DNA of 64,000 nt. Source: Pelecanus crispus (Eukaryota > Chordata > Aves > Pelecaniformes > Pelecanidae). How positions within the stretch are numbered: position 1 is the stretch's first letter; each line of letters starts with the position of its first letter. The notes beneath the pieces are model-generated. The model was not told the DNA's origin and did not search any database. It saw only the letters and a program-made list of their open reading frames with translations. The stretch lies in NCBI RefSeq assembly GCF_030463565.1, contig NC_134652.1, forward strand, positions 20,127,397 through 20,191,396. The letters are read 5' to 3'. The position numbers were made by a program, and so were the translations under genes. Below are positions 50,001-61,645 of the stretch, piece by piece.

Positions 50001-51979
50001 ACTATGTTTATGACGTTTAATTTACAAGGAAGAGAAAACTTCCTTTGTGTGAAACTGTCCAAGAGATTTCCTGCTGGGAACTTGGTGTTCCAGCTTTACT
50101 TAAGCAGTGTCTGCCGGAGCAAGCACTTCACTGGGCCTTTTTGCATAAGCAAGAAGTTTAACAGTCAATATTAGTGATGAGAGCATCTATCTAATCATCT
50201 TAGCATTATTAATAGACACTAGAGGAAATTAATGCCATGTGGCATTTCACACATTGATATCATATGCTTAAAAAGATTACCTAAATTAAGCGCAAAGCAT
50301 TTTCTCCAGAATTTGTTTCAAAATGTTTGAAATTATTCAAATTTATTATTTGGATAATATGTTTTAGCGGGCTAAACTGCTTGGAAAGAAAGATATCCAA
50401 AGCATCTTGCATGCAGACTTTCCACAAAGTAATCACTTCCCTAATTTCAGAATTAGTCATCGAACCACTGAAAGCAAACAAACCAAGACTGTTTCTCAGT
50501 GGCTGTAGAGTGCTTAGTGCTCCAAAAGCTGCATACGAGGTGATTTATGCTTCATAAGGGTGTGTAATCACTTAAATAGGTGATTGGAGAGTAGACTCTT
50601 TCTCCTGACCTCCCATCACAGTTAAGGAAAGACAGAAACACTTTAATGAGAGAGAAGCTGGAATGTATCTGAGTGAAGCATTTCCTGGAATGTTCCTGTT
50701 GGTTTTTCCTAAGAGGAATGCACCATATTTAGGTACCCACATGAGCCTCACATTTAATGATACCAGATCAGGGCTAGTGAGCTTCCTCCCCGTCAAGAGA
50801 GAAATAAGTGACTTTTTCAAATGCCTGTGAGCACAGAGATGTCTCTGTAAAACCACTTTACTCAAGAATTCATTCATCACCTTTACTTCAACACCTGGCT
50901 ATGCTCAAAGCATAAGATTGCTTCAAAGCCACTTTTCAAAGACTTCCGTATTACAGAAGCAATGTGCTCCTTCTGTGGGGAGCAAAGGCACAAGCTTTTT
51001 CATCTTTTCTCCGAATGTCTCTTCCTCATCAACATCTCAAATCCTGAATGCAAAGATACAGATAAGACATGTCCAAATTGGCATGGGTCATAAAGCCAGA
51101 TTTTCTCATGGGAGAAAGGGTGGATGCCAACCTGTGCAGCATCTCAGCTGTCACTGAAATCTATTCCCACAGATGATCACAAAGCTTTCTTCCAATAAGG
51201 AAACACTTGGATCTGTGATCGTAACATCTATTTCAGAGGAGGAGGTTGTGACCTCATGTGTGTGGAGCAAAGTCTGAGACCTCCAAACGCTTCTGGCATT
51301 TAGAACTCAAATCTCAGTTCCATGCAAGTTACTGACGCGGTCTAAATAATTCATTAAAAATGTGAAAAGTAACATCATATTAAATGCTCAGAGGCTGGTG
51401 TAGCAGGTAGTAAGTGCAGGTAACCATTCCACTTAAAACTGGGCAATGGGGAGCTCAGAGACTCTGTAGAAACGATAAGCCAGCGAGTTTATCTGTTCCT
51501 CAGCTGACCACTACACAGCACCCACGGCCTGGCTCCGGATGACAACACTGTCACATCCCAGAGGGCTGCAGAGAGAGAGGAGCCAGCACTGTCTAGTTTG
51601 CTAGGAACATCTGGTAGTAAGAGAGCAGTACTGAAAAGAAGTTCTGTAGTAACAGCGTCTCTTGCCCTCGTCACCTTGCAAAGCCTCAGCTCAGATGGAG
51701 CCCACTGACAACACGGTGTCTTAAAAAATTTTCAATAGCTTTGTAAGACAGCCTATTAAGTCACAGCAGTTAAATGTCAGAGGTTGTCAAACTGATAAAA
51801 CTGCTGTGTTAAATGTTACAGTTAAAAAAAAAAGTGAAGCAATTTATTTTCCCTGCCTGTTGTGCATTATGAAAATGCACACAAATAAGTCTGAGACTCA
51901 CCAAACACTAAGTGACATTTTATAAAAGGCCAATTTCTTAGCAGCAAAGCAAAAGATCAGTAAAGTATATGCACTACTC

Positions 51980-51999
51980 TTTTTTTTTTTTTTTTTTTT
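51980..51999 (+). repeat. T20 homopolymer
   Basis: A run of 20 thymines. On the minus strand it could be an old poly-A tail, but no element is recognised next to it. Confidence 0.8.
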
Positions 52000-54028
52000 G
52001 GTCAAGTGGAAGCTAGAAAATCCAGCTGTTCTCATGATAAAAATGGTATTTAAAAAAAAAAAATAGTGCTTCTATGATGTAATTGCGTATTATGAAATGT
52101 TTGATACAGATGAAAGCTCTGTTAACATCTCTTGTTCCAAGTTGTTCACTCTCACCCCTATGATGCCTTTGCCTCTAATGTCACATGGTCTATAACTTGC
52201 AGATTTCAGGAATGAAAATATTTGCTCAAGTAATTTGCAGATTGCAGTTAGAGTTAGCTTCAATGGCCTCACCGATCATTTTAAGCTATAGTGTTTCATT
52301 TTGCAAACTGGTCCTGAGGCATTCTGCTGTCTACTGCAAGCATTTGCCCAGGTCTCATTAACACTGGAAGGAAATAACATTTTTTTTATCTGATCAGATT
52401 CCTTTTTTCTAGGTGCTTTTGCCTCCCATGTTAATATTAGGGTTTTTTTTCCTTTCCAAAGCTATCCTAAAACCCAAACCAAAATAAGTAACATGGGATA
52501 GTTTTAGTACACACATTTCCCTGTGGAGTAAGACATTGCATGCATCCCCTTAGAGTAAGTAGAATAGAACTTTTAAAACCAGTTTCTGCCAAAGTTCAGT
52601 GTTGTCTTGTAACTGTTATATGTGGAACAGGTTAAAAAGTAGTAAGGACAATGATTTCAAACACGTCTACTTCTATAAATTCCTTGTTTAGGTGCTTGTG
52701 TAGGAGCTGCCTGTCTCTCCTGGGAGTCACAAATGTTGTGTTCCTCTCAAGATCAGTACTAACCTCCACACTGGCATCTACATGCAGAGGTATCTGACTT
52801 ACACCAAGCAGTTAAGATTCCAAAGTTCAAGTTTTTAATCAGGTAATTAAATATAAACACATAATTTCTGTGATTTTTTTTCACCAATCATTTTCTCCAG
52901 AACACAAACCTGGATATCACGAGTCTACAAGCAAGGAAAAAACACATCTGTACAGCAACAAATACTGTGATTCTGTCTTCAGAAAATAAAGCCATATCAT
53001 TCTATTGCCAGCTGCTTTTAAGGCAATTCACTCCTTTCAAACGCTCTCAAGTACTCACTCATGTCAGCTTCCTTCCACATTTCTATCCTTCAAGCAGTTG
53101 AATCCATAGGAACTGCTGGACCTGTGAGATTGCATGGGGACATACTGCCAGCCAAGAACGTTTCAACGGGCTTATCTGACTACATCCAAAGTTTTAAAGG
53201 TCACCGAGGGGAGGATTAGTATTTGGAATTTTGCACAGAACCTGTGCAACCATTTTTACTGTTGCTTTGAGGCATTAACACAACAGAGCAGAGATACTAT
53301 TTAAGGGCTATTGACCACAGATGACAAGGAAAGAACATCTAAATCTTCCTTGAGTAGTCATGCACACAGAAGCATAGCTAGATAGCTTTGTCCAAACACA
53401 CTCAGTCAGAATTACCTATTTTATATGAGGTCTCCAAGATGATGAAGTATACCTACTCATAAGGTACAATACTTCAAGGAGCTCTAAAACAGACATGCTG
53501 TTGAATGTAGAGGTGTTTTATCTACACTTGCTGCCTCTCCTTTATCCAGAGGGGTTTTTTTTAGCCAGAATTTTCTATTTTCTCCAAGCTGACGTGAAAC
53601 AGCACTAATGCATCAACATTAGCAATTCATCTACGATTAAAAGAACTTCTTTTACAAAGCAAAACACACTTTAAACACTTTGAACTGAAAGAGGTGCAAG
53701 CTCTTTTTACCCAATTTTTCTAGTTATTTAATGAATTAAAAAAGCTGGTCTTCCAGTTAAAATAAAAAAAAAAACCCCTGTCTGTTCCCAGATAAGAGTT
53801 TCAGAACTTATCTTTCAGCAGCAATTTAAGAGTACATGGACACTTCAGTACACAGCAGGAAAGGTACAATTTGGCATTTTTATGTCATAAAATAAGCTAA
53901 AGCTTGCTTCTCAGAAGATTCCTTATTCTCATAGATCATTCAAAAATAAAACGATGTTATAGCACTTACATGAAATGCATTCTAAGTCCCTATAGCAGAA
54001 CACTGGTTTTGTTTAGTGTCAACACCTC

Positions 54029-54047
54029 GGGGGGGGGGGGGGGGGGG
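54029..54047 (+). repeat. G19 homopolymer
   Basis: Nineteen consecutive guanines, the longest pure G run in the window. It can fold as a G-quadruplex and is prone to length error in sequencing and assembly. No gene or CpG island is attached. Confidence 0.85.
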
Positions 54048-54539
54048 AAGTCGAACACCAATATAAAAATCTAGAAATATTAAATCCAGCAACTTTAGAA
54101 GCAAACTATTCCTTAACGAATCTGATCTCATACTTTTTCTTAAGCCTTGGAGGACCTCTAGTTCTGCCTAATGAATTTTTCAATGGAAATATCTTATCTT
54201 TGTTAAAAGTAAAAAGTATAAAACAAACTCCTGTAAAATGTTAGTGTGCAGCAATGGATGAACAGGTTACAGAAGACATTAGTGCATATAAACCAATACT
54301 TCAGAGTCCTGACCCAAGAAACAAAATCCTGTATGACAGGGCTGTATGCTGTCTGCTTTTGTGCATAGGTAGTGTCATTGTAGCAGGAAAAAGAAAAAAA
54401 AAAATCTGGAGGACTAGGACTTTGCCAAGAGCATATAGTCCAGCAGGGCCCCGCTCTGAAGTTTTAATCCCATTTAGCCAAGCTTCATAAAAAGTGGGTT
54501 GGTTTAAAACAAAGTAAAACCTTTCTGCCCCCCCAGCAC

Positions 54540-54660
54540 CTCCCAGCTGAAGTTCTCGGTGTCGAGATTCGAGATCTCAAGCAGTGTCACAGCGCCATCT
54601 CCTGGGGATTTTGCTGTGGTAGGCGAGACACTCACATTAACGGGCTCTGTAGAGACCCAA
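54540..54660. promoter_or_regulatory. CpG-containing patch, possible regulatory element
   Basis: Six CpG dinucleotides fall within about 95 bases (TCGG, TCGA twice, GCGCC, GCGA, ACGG), against very few in the surrounding kilobases. The CTCF-like motif at 54592 lies in the middle. Retained CpGs in a methylated desert can mark an unmethylated regulatory site or a young insertion. No promoter motif or transcript start is evident. Confidence 0.3.
54592..54605 (-). promoter_or_regulatory. CTCF-like motif, minus orientation (candidate)
   Basis: The minus strand reads CCAGGAGATGGCGC, matching the core CCASYAGRKGGCRS at 13 of 14 positions. Unlike the motif at 2455, it lies in CpG-containing sequence, where real CTCF sites are often found. 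The orientation is opposite to, and facing, the motif at 2455. Confidence 0.35.
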
Positions 54661-57602
54661 GTAGGCATGCTTTAATAAAGTATTGTTAGTTTTCTTCTCC
54701 CACAGCGCTAATCAAGTTTCAAGAACGTTCAAGTACTTGCATTATCCACATAAAGCTACCCTATCGCTGAAAAGTCACCCCAAAAATATTCTGCTGCCTT
54801 TTCTCACTTTAACTCCAGAAACACTGTGACTTCATGAACTGTCTGATCAGATGGTGCCACTGTTCCTCCTTGTTTTCTTTTGCTAAAGTGAAAAGCTTGA
54901 CCTATATGAAGTAGTGTCATCATATTTTCCTTCTAGAAGCCTTCATTATGTCTGTAATTGGAGCGCCATGAGGATGTCAAGAGAAAAAGCGTTCTCCCCA
55001 AATGAGCTGAAGTTGAACAAGGAATAGTCTTTTCAAGATGAAGCTTAACCATTGGAAAAGTTGGGGCAGCTTGACAGACAGTTATCCCTCACAGCATGAC
55101 ATGCTCAAAAGGAACTATTCAAAGACAATGGTGTTGCTGTATAAGGCACTTCGCAGAATTCAGGTGTTACACCAGAAATAGAACCCTTTCATACTATGGA
55201 AGAGTTTCCTTCCTTGTGTGGTAAAACAAAATGCCAGACAAGCGAGGCCAAGTCTTGAAAGTCTGTTATTAAAGTTATAAGGATCTAAGCTTATTCTTCT
55301 GGGAAAGGGAAACTTCATTTTACATATCAGAAGTTTTCAATGCATAGAAAAGAATGATACTGAACTAGGTTGTCCTATTTCAGATAGTTTCAGAAAGTAG
55401 ATTTACTCAAATTGGGTGGGGGGCGGGGCATGCAAAACAGTGGAAGTCACTGTTGCTACCCCAGGAGACTTCCCTTTGTGGGATTTCAGTTCTCTCAGGA
55501 CATCAGCACTGCGTGACCCAATTTCATGTACAGAAGCTCTTACTCCCCTCTTCAGTCAATGATGCACACTGATAGATCCATCACACAACATTGTTGGGGT
55601 AGAACCTTCCTACAGCCAAGAAAGTTCTGAAGAGACAAAGGGAAATTTAAGTATTACCAGATGTCTTCTCCATGTCAAAATGTAGACCAAATTTCCATTA
55701 AAGGGTGCTTATCTTAGTCTTTGCTAGGTAAAGACTTGAGCTCTCCTCCGTTAATGGACTAAAACTATTCTCTTTGCTCTGCAGGCTAATTTATGAACCC
55801 TACACTTAAGTAAGAATAAAATAACGAGGAGGCATATTCATGCTCAGCTTTTAGTTAGCTACAGGACTTATCAGGAAGAGTCAGAAGGCAAAAGGGAAAT
55901 GATGCCCTAAAACACTTTTGCGCTTCATTGTCCAGAAGAGCTGAAAGAGAGGACAATACCAAGCTAGCCTCAGTCTTGACCAGGAAAAAAAGTATTTCCC
56001 ATTACTTCCAAAGAACTGAAAGTGAACATCTTTACACGTGATAGTACCAAGAAACCTTCTTTCTTGGATTTTCTTTTCCCCTTCATATCACACCCATGTT
56101 CTTCCTGCTCAGGAAACAATTGATAATCCTGACATAGACAAAGGAGGTACAGAAAGTATGACCCACTTTCTGGGCTACCAACATACAGGTTCAAACTCCA
56201 AGAGCTGTAGGAAGTACAGAAATCACAATCCCTCGACCATATCAAAGGGAGCATGCTTTATTTCTGTATGTATTAAAAATCTGTAACCATGGAGTTTGAT
56301 AACTAAGCCTACACCTATGAAGCAAGTTAATTCAGTGCAGTTCTTGCAATTGCAAAGGCTTCCTTAGGGACAAAAAACTAGAATAAGTGAAATAGACAAA
56401 GTTTTTGGGTATGTATATATAGCTACACTAATGCACAGATTGTATTGAAAACACCCATTCAACTGACTTCCAGAAAAGACAGGTTTTCATATAGCCTCCA
56501 GATAGCTCAGCAACACTGATAAAATTTTAGTAAATGCAAGAACTTAGAAAAATTGGCAATACAGAAAGAAGTACGGTAGCATTCCTGAGCATCATAGTGG
56601 CTTGACTAAGTTGAGAGATTCTACATCCTAGTTAGTTGCACAGATTGGTAAATTGCAATTTACCAGAGTAATTACAATAAACTGTTAAATGTTTTGTCAC
56701 TTGTTATTTATCCATGAAATCAGAAAGAAACCTAAGTTATTTGAAACTATGAAATTTTGTATTTGATAGGAAGAACAAACACTATCAGCAATTTCAGATG
56801 CATCAAATGGCTGAAAATATTTCTATTACTTTCCACACATTTGAATCAATAAAGAAATCATACATGCAACAATCAAATAATTCAGCATCTTTCCAATCCT
56901 GCATTTACCTTGCAAATGTTTTTTGGTTAAATAAGAACTATAAGGCCATTTGATGATTTAATGATAAGCAATCAAACTGTCATTCAAGGCAACATGATGG
57001 CATATGAATTTCACTGCAAGTGCAAGGTTATACACAATGAAAGGAACAATCCAGCTAAACAGGCACATGCTGATGGGTTCTAAAATTAGCTGAAACTATT
57101 CAGAAAAAAACAAGCTATGGGTCAAGATGAACAGCTGAGAACATCTGCTAAAAATGGAAAAAAACAGACAAATTGTTAAGAGAAAGACAAAGAATAAATA
57201 TTCCAAGTACTGTCCCATTGCTTAGGACTATTACGTGACTTCAGCTTGTATATTTATTGTCTCCAACTATGAGACTTCTGTAAAGCGAGCAACTTGCACC
57301 TATATGAGGTAAGAATCTTCACTGCTGTGCTCTTCCATAGCCCTGAAAGAGATCAACCAGTGTCCTGGTTTTGGCTGGGATAGAGTTAATTTTCTTCCTA
57401 GTAGCAGGCATAGTGCTGTGTTTTGGATTTAGTAGGAGAAGAATGCTGATAACACACTGATGTTTTTAGTTGTTGCTAAGGACTGCTTATGCTAGTCAAG
57501 GACTTTTCAGCTTCCCATGCTCTGCCAGGTGCACAAGAAACTGGGAGGGGGCACAGCCAGAATAGTTGATCCAAACTGCCCAAAGGGCTATTCCATGCCA
57601 TA

Positions 57603-57610
57603 TGACGTCA
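57603..57610 (+). promoter_or_regulatory. consensus CRE in LTR copy 3
   Basis: TGACGTCA is the full palindromic cAMP-response element bound by CREB/ATF proteins. It lies 7 bases upstream of the LTR TATA box. Copies 1 and 2 have TGACATCA and TGATGTCA at the same place, which identifies this as the ancestral site. Confidence 0.65.
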
Positions 57611-57617
57611 TGCTCAG

Positions 57618-57624
57618 TATATAA
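57618..57624 (+). promoter_or_regulatory. LTR TATA box, copy 3
   Basis: TATATAA in the U3 region of the LTR, just downstream of the CRE, in the same relative position as in copy 2. Confidence 0.6.
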
Positions 57625-57787
57625 ACTGGGGGGAGTTGGCCAGGGAGCAGCAATCATTGCTCAGGAGCTGTCTGGGTATGGGTTGGCGGGTGGTGAGCAA
57701 TTGCATTGTGCATCACTTGCTTTGTATATTATTATTATTATTATTATATTGTTATTATCATCATTACTATTTTACTTTATTTCAATT

Positions 57788-57793
57788 ATTAAA
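57788..57793 (+). terminator. LTR polyadenylation signal, copy 3
   Basis: ATTAAA follows the ATT-rich microsatellite. The equivalent signal is present at 13453-13458 in copy 1. It would process transcripts running rightward from the LTR. Confidence 0.5.
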
Positions 57794-57924
57794 CTGTTCT
57801 TATCTCAACCCAGGAGTGTTTCTCACTCTTCCTCCTCTGATTCTCTCCCCCATCCCACTGGGGCAAGGGGAGTGAGCAAGCGGCTGCGTGGTGCTTAGTT
57901 GCTGGCTGGGGCTAAACCACAACA

Positions 57925-59924
57925 ACCAGATACCTGGACTACAGATAACAGAAAACAGAAGATCTGGGGAAGGACAAAGGGGCTCAAAGTATAAAATCTT
58001 ACCTGTAAAGAGATATTAAATGACAGTGCATTTATTTTTATTTAGAATTATCTGACCATCACCTGGATTTTACATTTTTCTATTAGAATGAAGAGAGGGA
58101 AGAAACAAGATGGCAATACCAAGCATGAACTAATAAAAAGGAAATCTGAGTTCTCATTCATACAGACAGAAGATGAAGCCAAAAAGATGAAGCAATGGAA
58201 GAGCTGAACGATTTGTCAGTCAGGTTCACTTTGCCACTTTCAAGTTAGAAAGAACACAACATCAGTCTTTCTTTGTTAAGGACAAGATAAGGAGGAGTAT
58301 AGGGGTACAACTCTGTCTTACAGTTGGGAAACCAGAGAAGTAACTTAGCATGAGAATCTGATCTTACAAGTCAGGACCTACAGAACTGAACTATGCATTA
58401 TCCTTATGAAGAGACATTTAATGCTCAGACAATCTACTGGAGAACAGCAGAGAAAACCATATAGGAGTTTGTTGCCACTAAACTGACTCACAGCGTTGTT
58501 ATCCACATTTAAGCTATAGTCATGTAACAATTCAAGGAAAACTACTTCTCCTAAGAAGTGACTAATGACTATCTTCATATTGATTTGCATTTTTAGCTTT
58601 AATAACAAATATGATACCTTTAAACTGCAACAGGCATTTAAAGTCACTTTTTTCTTTCAAGAAAAAAGACAATTTTAATCTCATGTTTGTGTCAGTGAGT
58701 CTGATATTTTTTTTCTTCTATCTAACAAAAGACAATACAGAGCAGCAGTCTGAGAAAACAAACATACACTTATAACTGTTACATCATGGAATAATTTCTG
58801 AAGGACAGTAAGGTTGCAGCTGTACTATCAAAAATGAGTAGCACTTATCTGGCTGTATAAGCAAACTATCATTGCCTCTACAGACCAACTGGTTGTTGCT
58901 GATGAACCAGTATGGTGTGGAGGAAGGGGAAAAAAAAAAATCTCAAACTGGATGTTGACAGAGAACTTCTGAAAAATTTTTGTGGTCAGGCCAAAACTAA
59001 ACCTCAAAAGGCAATCTTGTAAACAAGATACTCTTCCTATGGTGCTAAACACTACGTATGTGCAAAACAGATTGATAAAGAAATCTTTGAACAAAAAGGT
59101 ATCATAGAATTGTAGATACAATGGGTGAAACAGACCATAATGAAGTAATAATCAAAATAATCCAATAGTCCAAGTAAAAACAATATATGGTTGGCACTAA
59201 TTCAAGAAAATAAAAATAAGAAAGCTGCATAAAGCAAGAAGTTAGAGTAAATGATCACTTGCTGGGATTGTCTTGCTTCATCCATGTCAAGAACAGGTCA
59301 TTGTCAAAGTAATTTCAGCTCTGAAAGACGACCAGTGTTGTTGTTCAAACAATGCAAAATCCTATGAAACACAGTCACTGCCTGTGACTTAGGTAAACGC
59401 TACATCGATGAGTAAACACTTAAACCACTTTTGGTTTCAGTCACTGATAAGCTGAAACCTTACTACATAAAATGTAGCTGTTCTAGTTGAGCAAGCTGGA
59501 TGCTTAGAATAAAATGTCAAATGTCTATCCGAGAGTGGGTCACTTCTAATAGCAGATTTTAATTATTTATGGATATTATAATCCCCAAAGAAAGAATATT
59601 ATGCTTATAAATTACTTCATTTAGAAGAGTAAATAGAATACAGTTAAAATCACACAAGTGATGAAAATCATCTTATTTCTCCACATAGTGCTAATTCCTT
59701 AATTTTGCCCCTTCACAGAATTTTTAAACATCTTTTTAAAGAACTTAAGGACATACAAGTTTTGATATGTACTCTTTTTTTCCACTCCAGTTATGGTAGG
59801 TATACTGGCCACCTGAAAAAAGCAACTTAAACCATTCCACACAGGCATAGCTCCTACTGCACAATGGGTAAATTACGAACACTTCCACAGACGCAATTAA
59901 AAACCAAAAAATTCAGACACAAGC
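57925..59924. other. intergenic DNA between LTR copy 3 and the KIF20B 3' end
   Basis: AT-rich sequence with no recognisable gene. A 16-base string near 59101 (ATCATAGAATTGTAGA) looks like the tip of a CR1 tail but is too short to call. The part nearest 59.9 kb is T-rich on the minus strand and probably contains the downstream element for KIF20B polyadenylation. Confidence 0.65.
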
Positions 59925-60100
59925 TTTCTTGAACAGTATTTCAGCTTTAATGGAGTCAGAACTGGAAGCCATCAGAACAATTCTATACATCTATATACAG
60001 ATTTCGGAGCGCCACTAATCTATTACTTCCTATATACAACCAGCTGAAATTATACAAAGGAAACATGCCCGAACTAGGAAACAAACATGCTTTTGCAAGA
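59925..60100 (-). other. KIF20B: KIF20B 3' UTR (approximate end)
   Basis: Sequence between the KIF20B stop codon and the likely cleavage region, about 175 bases. The 3' boundary is estimated from the ATTAAA signal at 59946-59951 plus typical 10-30 base spacing. Downstream on the minus strand is a U-rich stretch (TTTTTTGGTTTTTAA, about 59895-59909) suited to a cleavage-stimulating element. Longer isoforms ending further left cannot be excluded. Confidence 0.6.
59946..59951 (-). terminator. KIF20B: KIF20B polyadenylation signal
   Basis: ATTAAA on the minus strand (TTTAAT on the plus strand) lies about 150 bases past the stop codon. It is the commonest variant of AATAAA, and no AATAAA lies between it and the stop. 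Confidence 0.65.
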
Positions 60101-60178
60101 TTATTTAGCTGTTCTTGATCGTAGACGTCGCTTGATGATTAGATGATCACTTTCCTTCTCTTTTTGTTCTATAAAGAT
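60101..60178 (-). CDS. KIF20B: KIF20B last coding exon (C-terminus and stop)
   Basis: This exon encodes the last 25 residues and the TAA stop of the kinesin-6 motor KIF20B (MPHOSPH1). The product acts at the central spindle and midbody in cytokinesis and abscission. A T-rich tract and CAG acceptor precede it on the minus strand, and it starts in phase 0. The peptide begins IFIEQKEKESDH and ends RRLRSRTAK. It matches the vertebrate KIF20B C-terminus as I remember it: an acidic KESDH-like segment, then a strongly basic IIKRRLR-like tail. The basic tail may help microtubule binding or nuclear import, which is inferred. Identity rests on this match together with the two upstream exons. Confidence 0.93.
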   Translation of the reverse strand: MFIEQKEKESDHLIIKRRLRSRTAK

Positions 60179-61502
60179 CTGAAAAAAACCAATTATTTCA
60201 AGAGTTACTCAGCATTTCTTCAGAGACCAATGACATGCACTTTTAGATCCGTGTAACCAACAATATGTTTTTTCCCAGAAGCTGTTTTCAGAATGAAATT
60301 TGCCTATTGTCTTTTAGTCAGAGGTCTCTCCGGGATAGAGACCATTTTAGTGCATCACAATAAGCAACAAATACTGGGAACATACAAAATTATGTTTTTG
60401 TTAAACAAATACTGAAACCCACAGAAAAATGTGATCTGAAAGCAGGTCTTGCTTAAAATCTCTAATACTCATTTTGTGAAACAGAAAGTGTTCAGAAAAC
60501 ATATTTTTAGCTTAAATTCCTTTAGCTTTCTCCAATTTTCCTGGGATTCAGTCTTTCACTTTTCCTTTCACTTCCAAGCTTCTTAGCTTCTTTTGCTCTG
60601 CATTTCTGTCATTTTCTTCATCCTCCTATGGACAGCATTTTGGTTTCTGCCACATCTGTTCGTACAATTTACAGAAAATTCAACAGGATATCTCAGTATG
60701 GGCAAACGCTCACCATAGTGAAGGGAAGAAAGGATTGAACATAATGAAGAGATGTACTTCCAACTGAGCAAGAGTACACTCAGCACTATAGTTACTGTTC
60801 AAAGTCATAAAGTTGGATTTCAAAAACAATACATCAAGCCCTGGCCTATAAGACCCTTTATAGGCTGGCTTAGACAGGGCAACACAATTTGAGCACACCC
60901 AGAAGGCTATCTAACTGTGCTTTGGAAAAGCATGGATGTATCCACATCCTAAAGTAACCCAAATATCAGCTGGGCATAAATGGAATCGGAAATTACCTTA
61001 GGTGCTCACTTGCCCTGCAAAGTTAATCATACATGCAGACCCTTATCTTTCATATTTCAATCATGCTATTCCAAATCTATGGATCCCTTAATGGTCTCTA
61101 TTTCTATTCTCCCTTTATGCTACACTTAAATGAACACCAACTACTGGAAAAAAAATTACGACTCAATTGCTGTAGTAGAGGAAAAAGGAATCCTCCACAT
61201 ACCACAGCTAAGATATCTATGAATCCAAATTTAAAGATATCTCCATGATTGCTGTATCACCTATACAGTAAGTCAGCAGTCAAACACAGAGAAGATAGGT
61301 GAGAAAACGGAGAAAATTAAGTAAAGCAGCAGGAAGACCAAAAGGAATGGTTAGGTAGAATCAAGAAATAAGTCAGTACTTTCAAATCGCTTCTGCAACT
61401 TGATCAGACGTTCAGGTTTGTTCCACCCCCTAATAGTTTACTTGAAGCCAAGATTACAGAAATACATTACAGTGGACGGAACAGTAACCTGTAGTCACTT
61501 AC
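60179..61502 (-). other. KIF20B: KIF20B last intron
   Basis: A 1,324-bp intron on the minus strand, from GTAAGTGAC to TTTTTTTCAG. The exons it separates join in phase 0. No other gene or named repeat is recognised inside it. Confidence 0.88.
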
Positions 61503-61645
61503 AGAAGAAGCAGGGATATCCAGAGGGCAAGAAATGTCAGTTGAATACAGCTTTCTCTTAGCTCGTTTTGGCTTGAGCTCATTTTCTTTGATACTTTCTG
61601 GTTCTGCAGACTTGGGAGAGCTTATTGTCGCAATCAGCTGCTTTG
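61503..61645 (-). CDS. KIF20B: KIF20B penultimate coding exon
   Basis: A 143-nt exon with acceptor TTCTTCCAG and donor GTAAGTGAC. The first two bases complete a codon opened by the previous exon (G|CA, alanine), and 47 whole codons follow. The peptide runs from KQLIATISSPKSAEPE through KPKRAKRKLYSTDI to PLDIPASS. The KRAKRKLY motif and following ISxPxDI-like segment are characteristic of the KIF20B tail. SSPK is a proline-directed phosphorylation-type site; the tail of human KIF20B is regulated by mitotic CDK1. The longer open frame visible here is simply intron read-through on both sides. Confidence 0.95.

Larger units (their letters stand above)
43691..57360. other. intergenic non-coding DNA between the CR1 copy and LTR copy 3
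   Basis: No gene is recognised in 13.7 kb. It holds a GA microsatellite (about 44339-44353), A- and T-runs, the G19 run at 54029, and a small CpG-containing patch with a CTCF-like motif at 54.54-54.66 kb. Frames of up to about 127 codons (for example near 49.3-49.7 kb on the minus strand) have no recognisable domain or splice context. Confidence 0.7.
57361..57924 (+). mobile_element. ERVL-like solo LTR, copy 3
   Basis: A 564-bp solo LTR from TGTCCTGG to CAACA, flanked by a perfect 5-bp duplication ACCAG at 57356-57360 and 57925-57929. Its promoter is the best preserved of the three: a full CRE palindrome at 57603-57610, a TATATAA box at 57618-57624 and an ATTAAA signal at 57788-57793. Its ATT microsatellite is the longest, which accounts for part of the extra length over copies 1 and 2. 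No gag, pol or env sequence lies beside it. If active it would transcribe rightward, convergent with KIF20B, whose 3' end is about 2 kb away. Confidence 0.92.

Noticed and set aside
59101..59116. CR1-like ATCATAGAATTGTAGA string
   Set aside because: Only about 16 bases resemble the CR1 tail and no further CR1 sequence follows. A similar short string near 33430 was rejected for the same reason.
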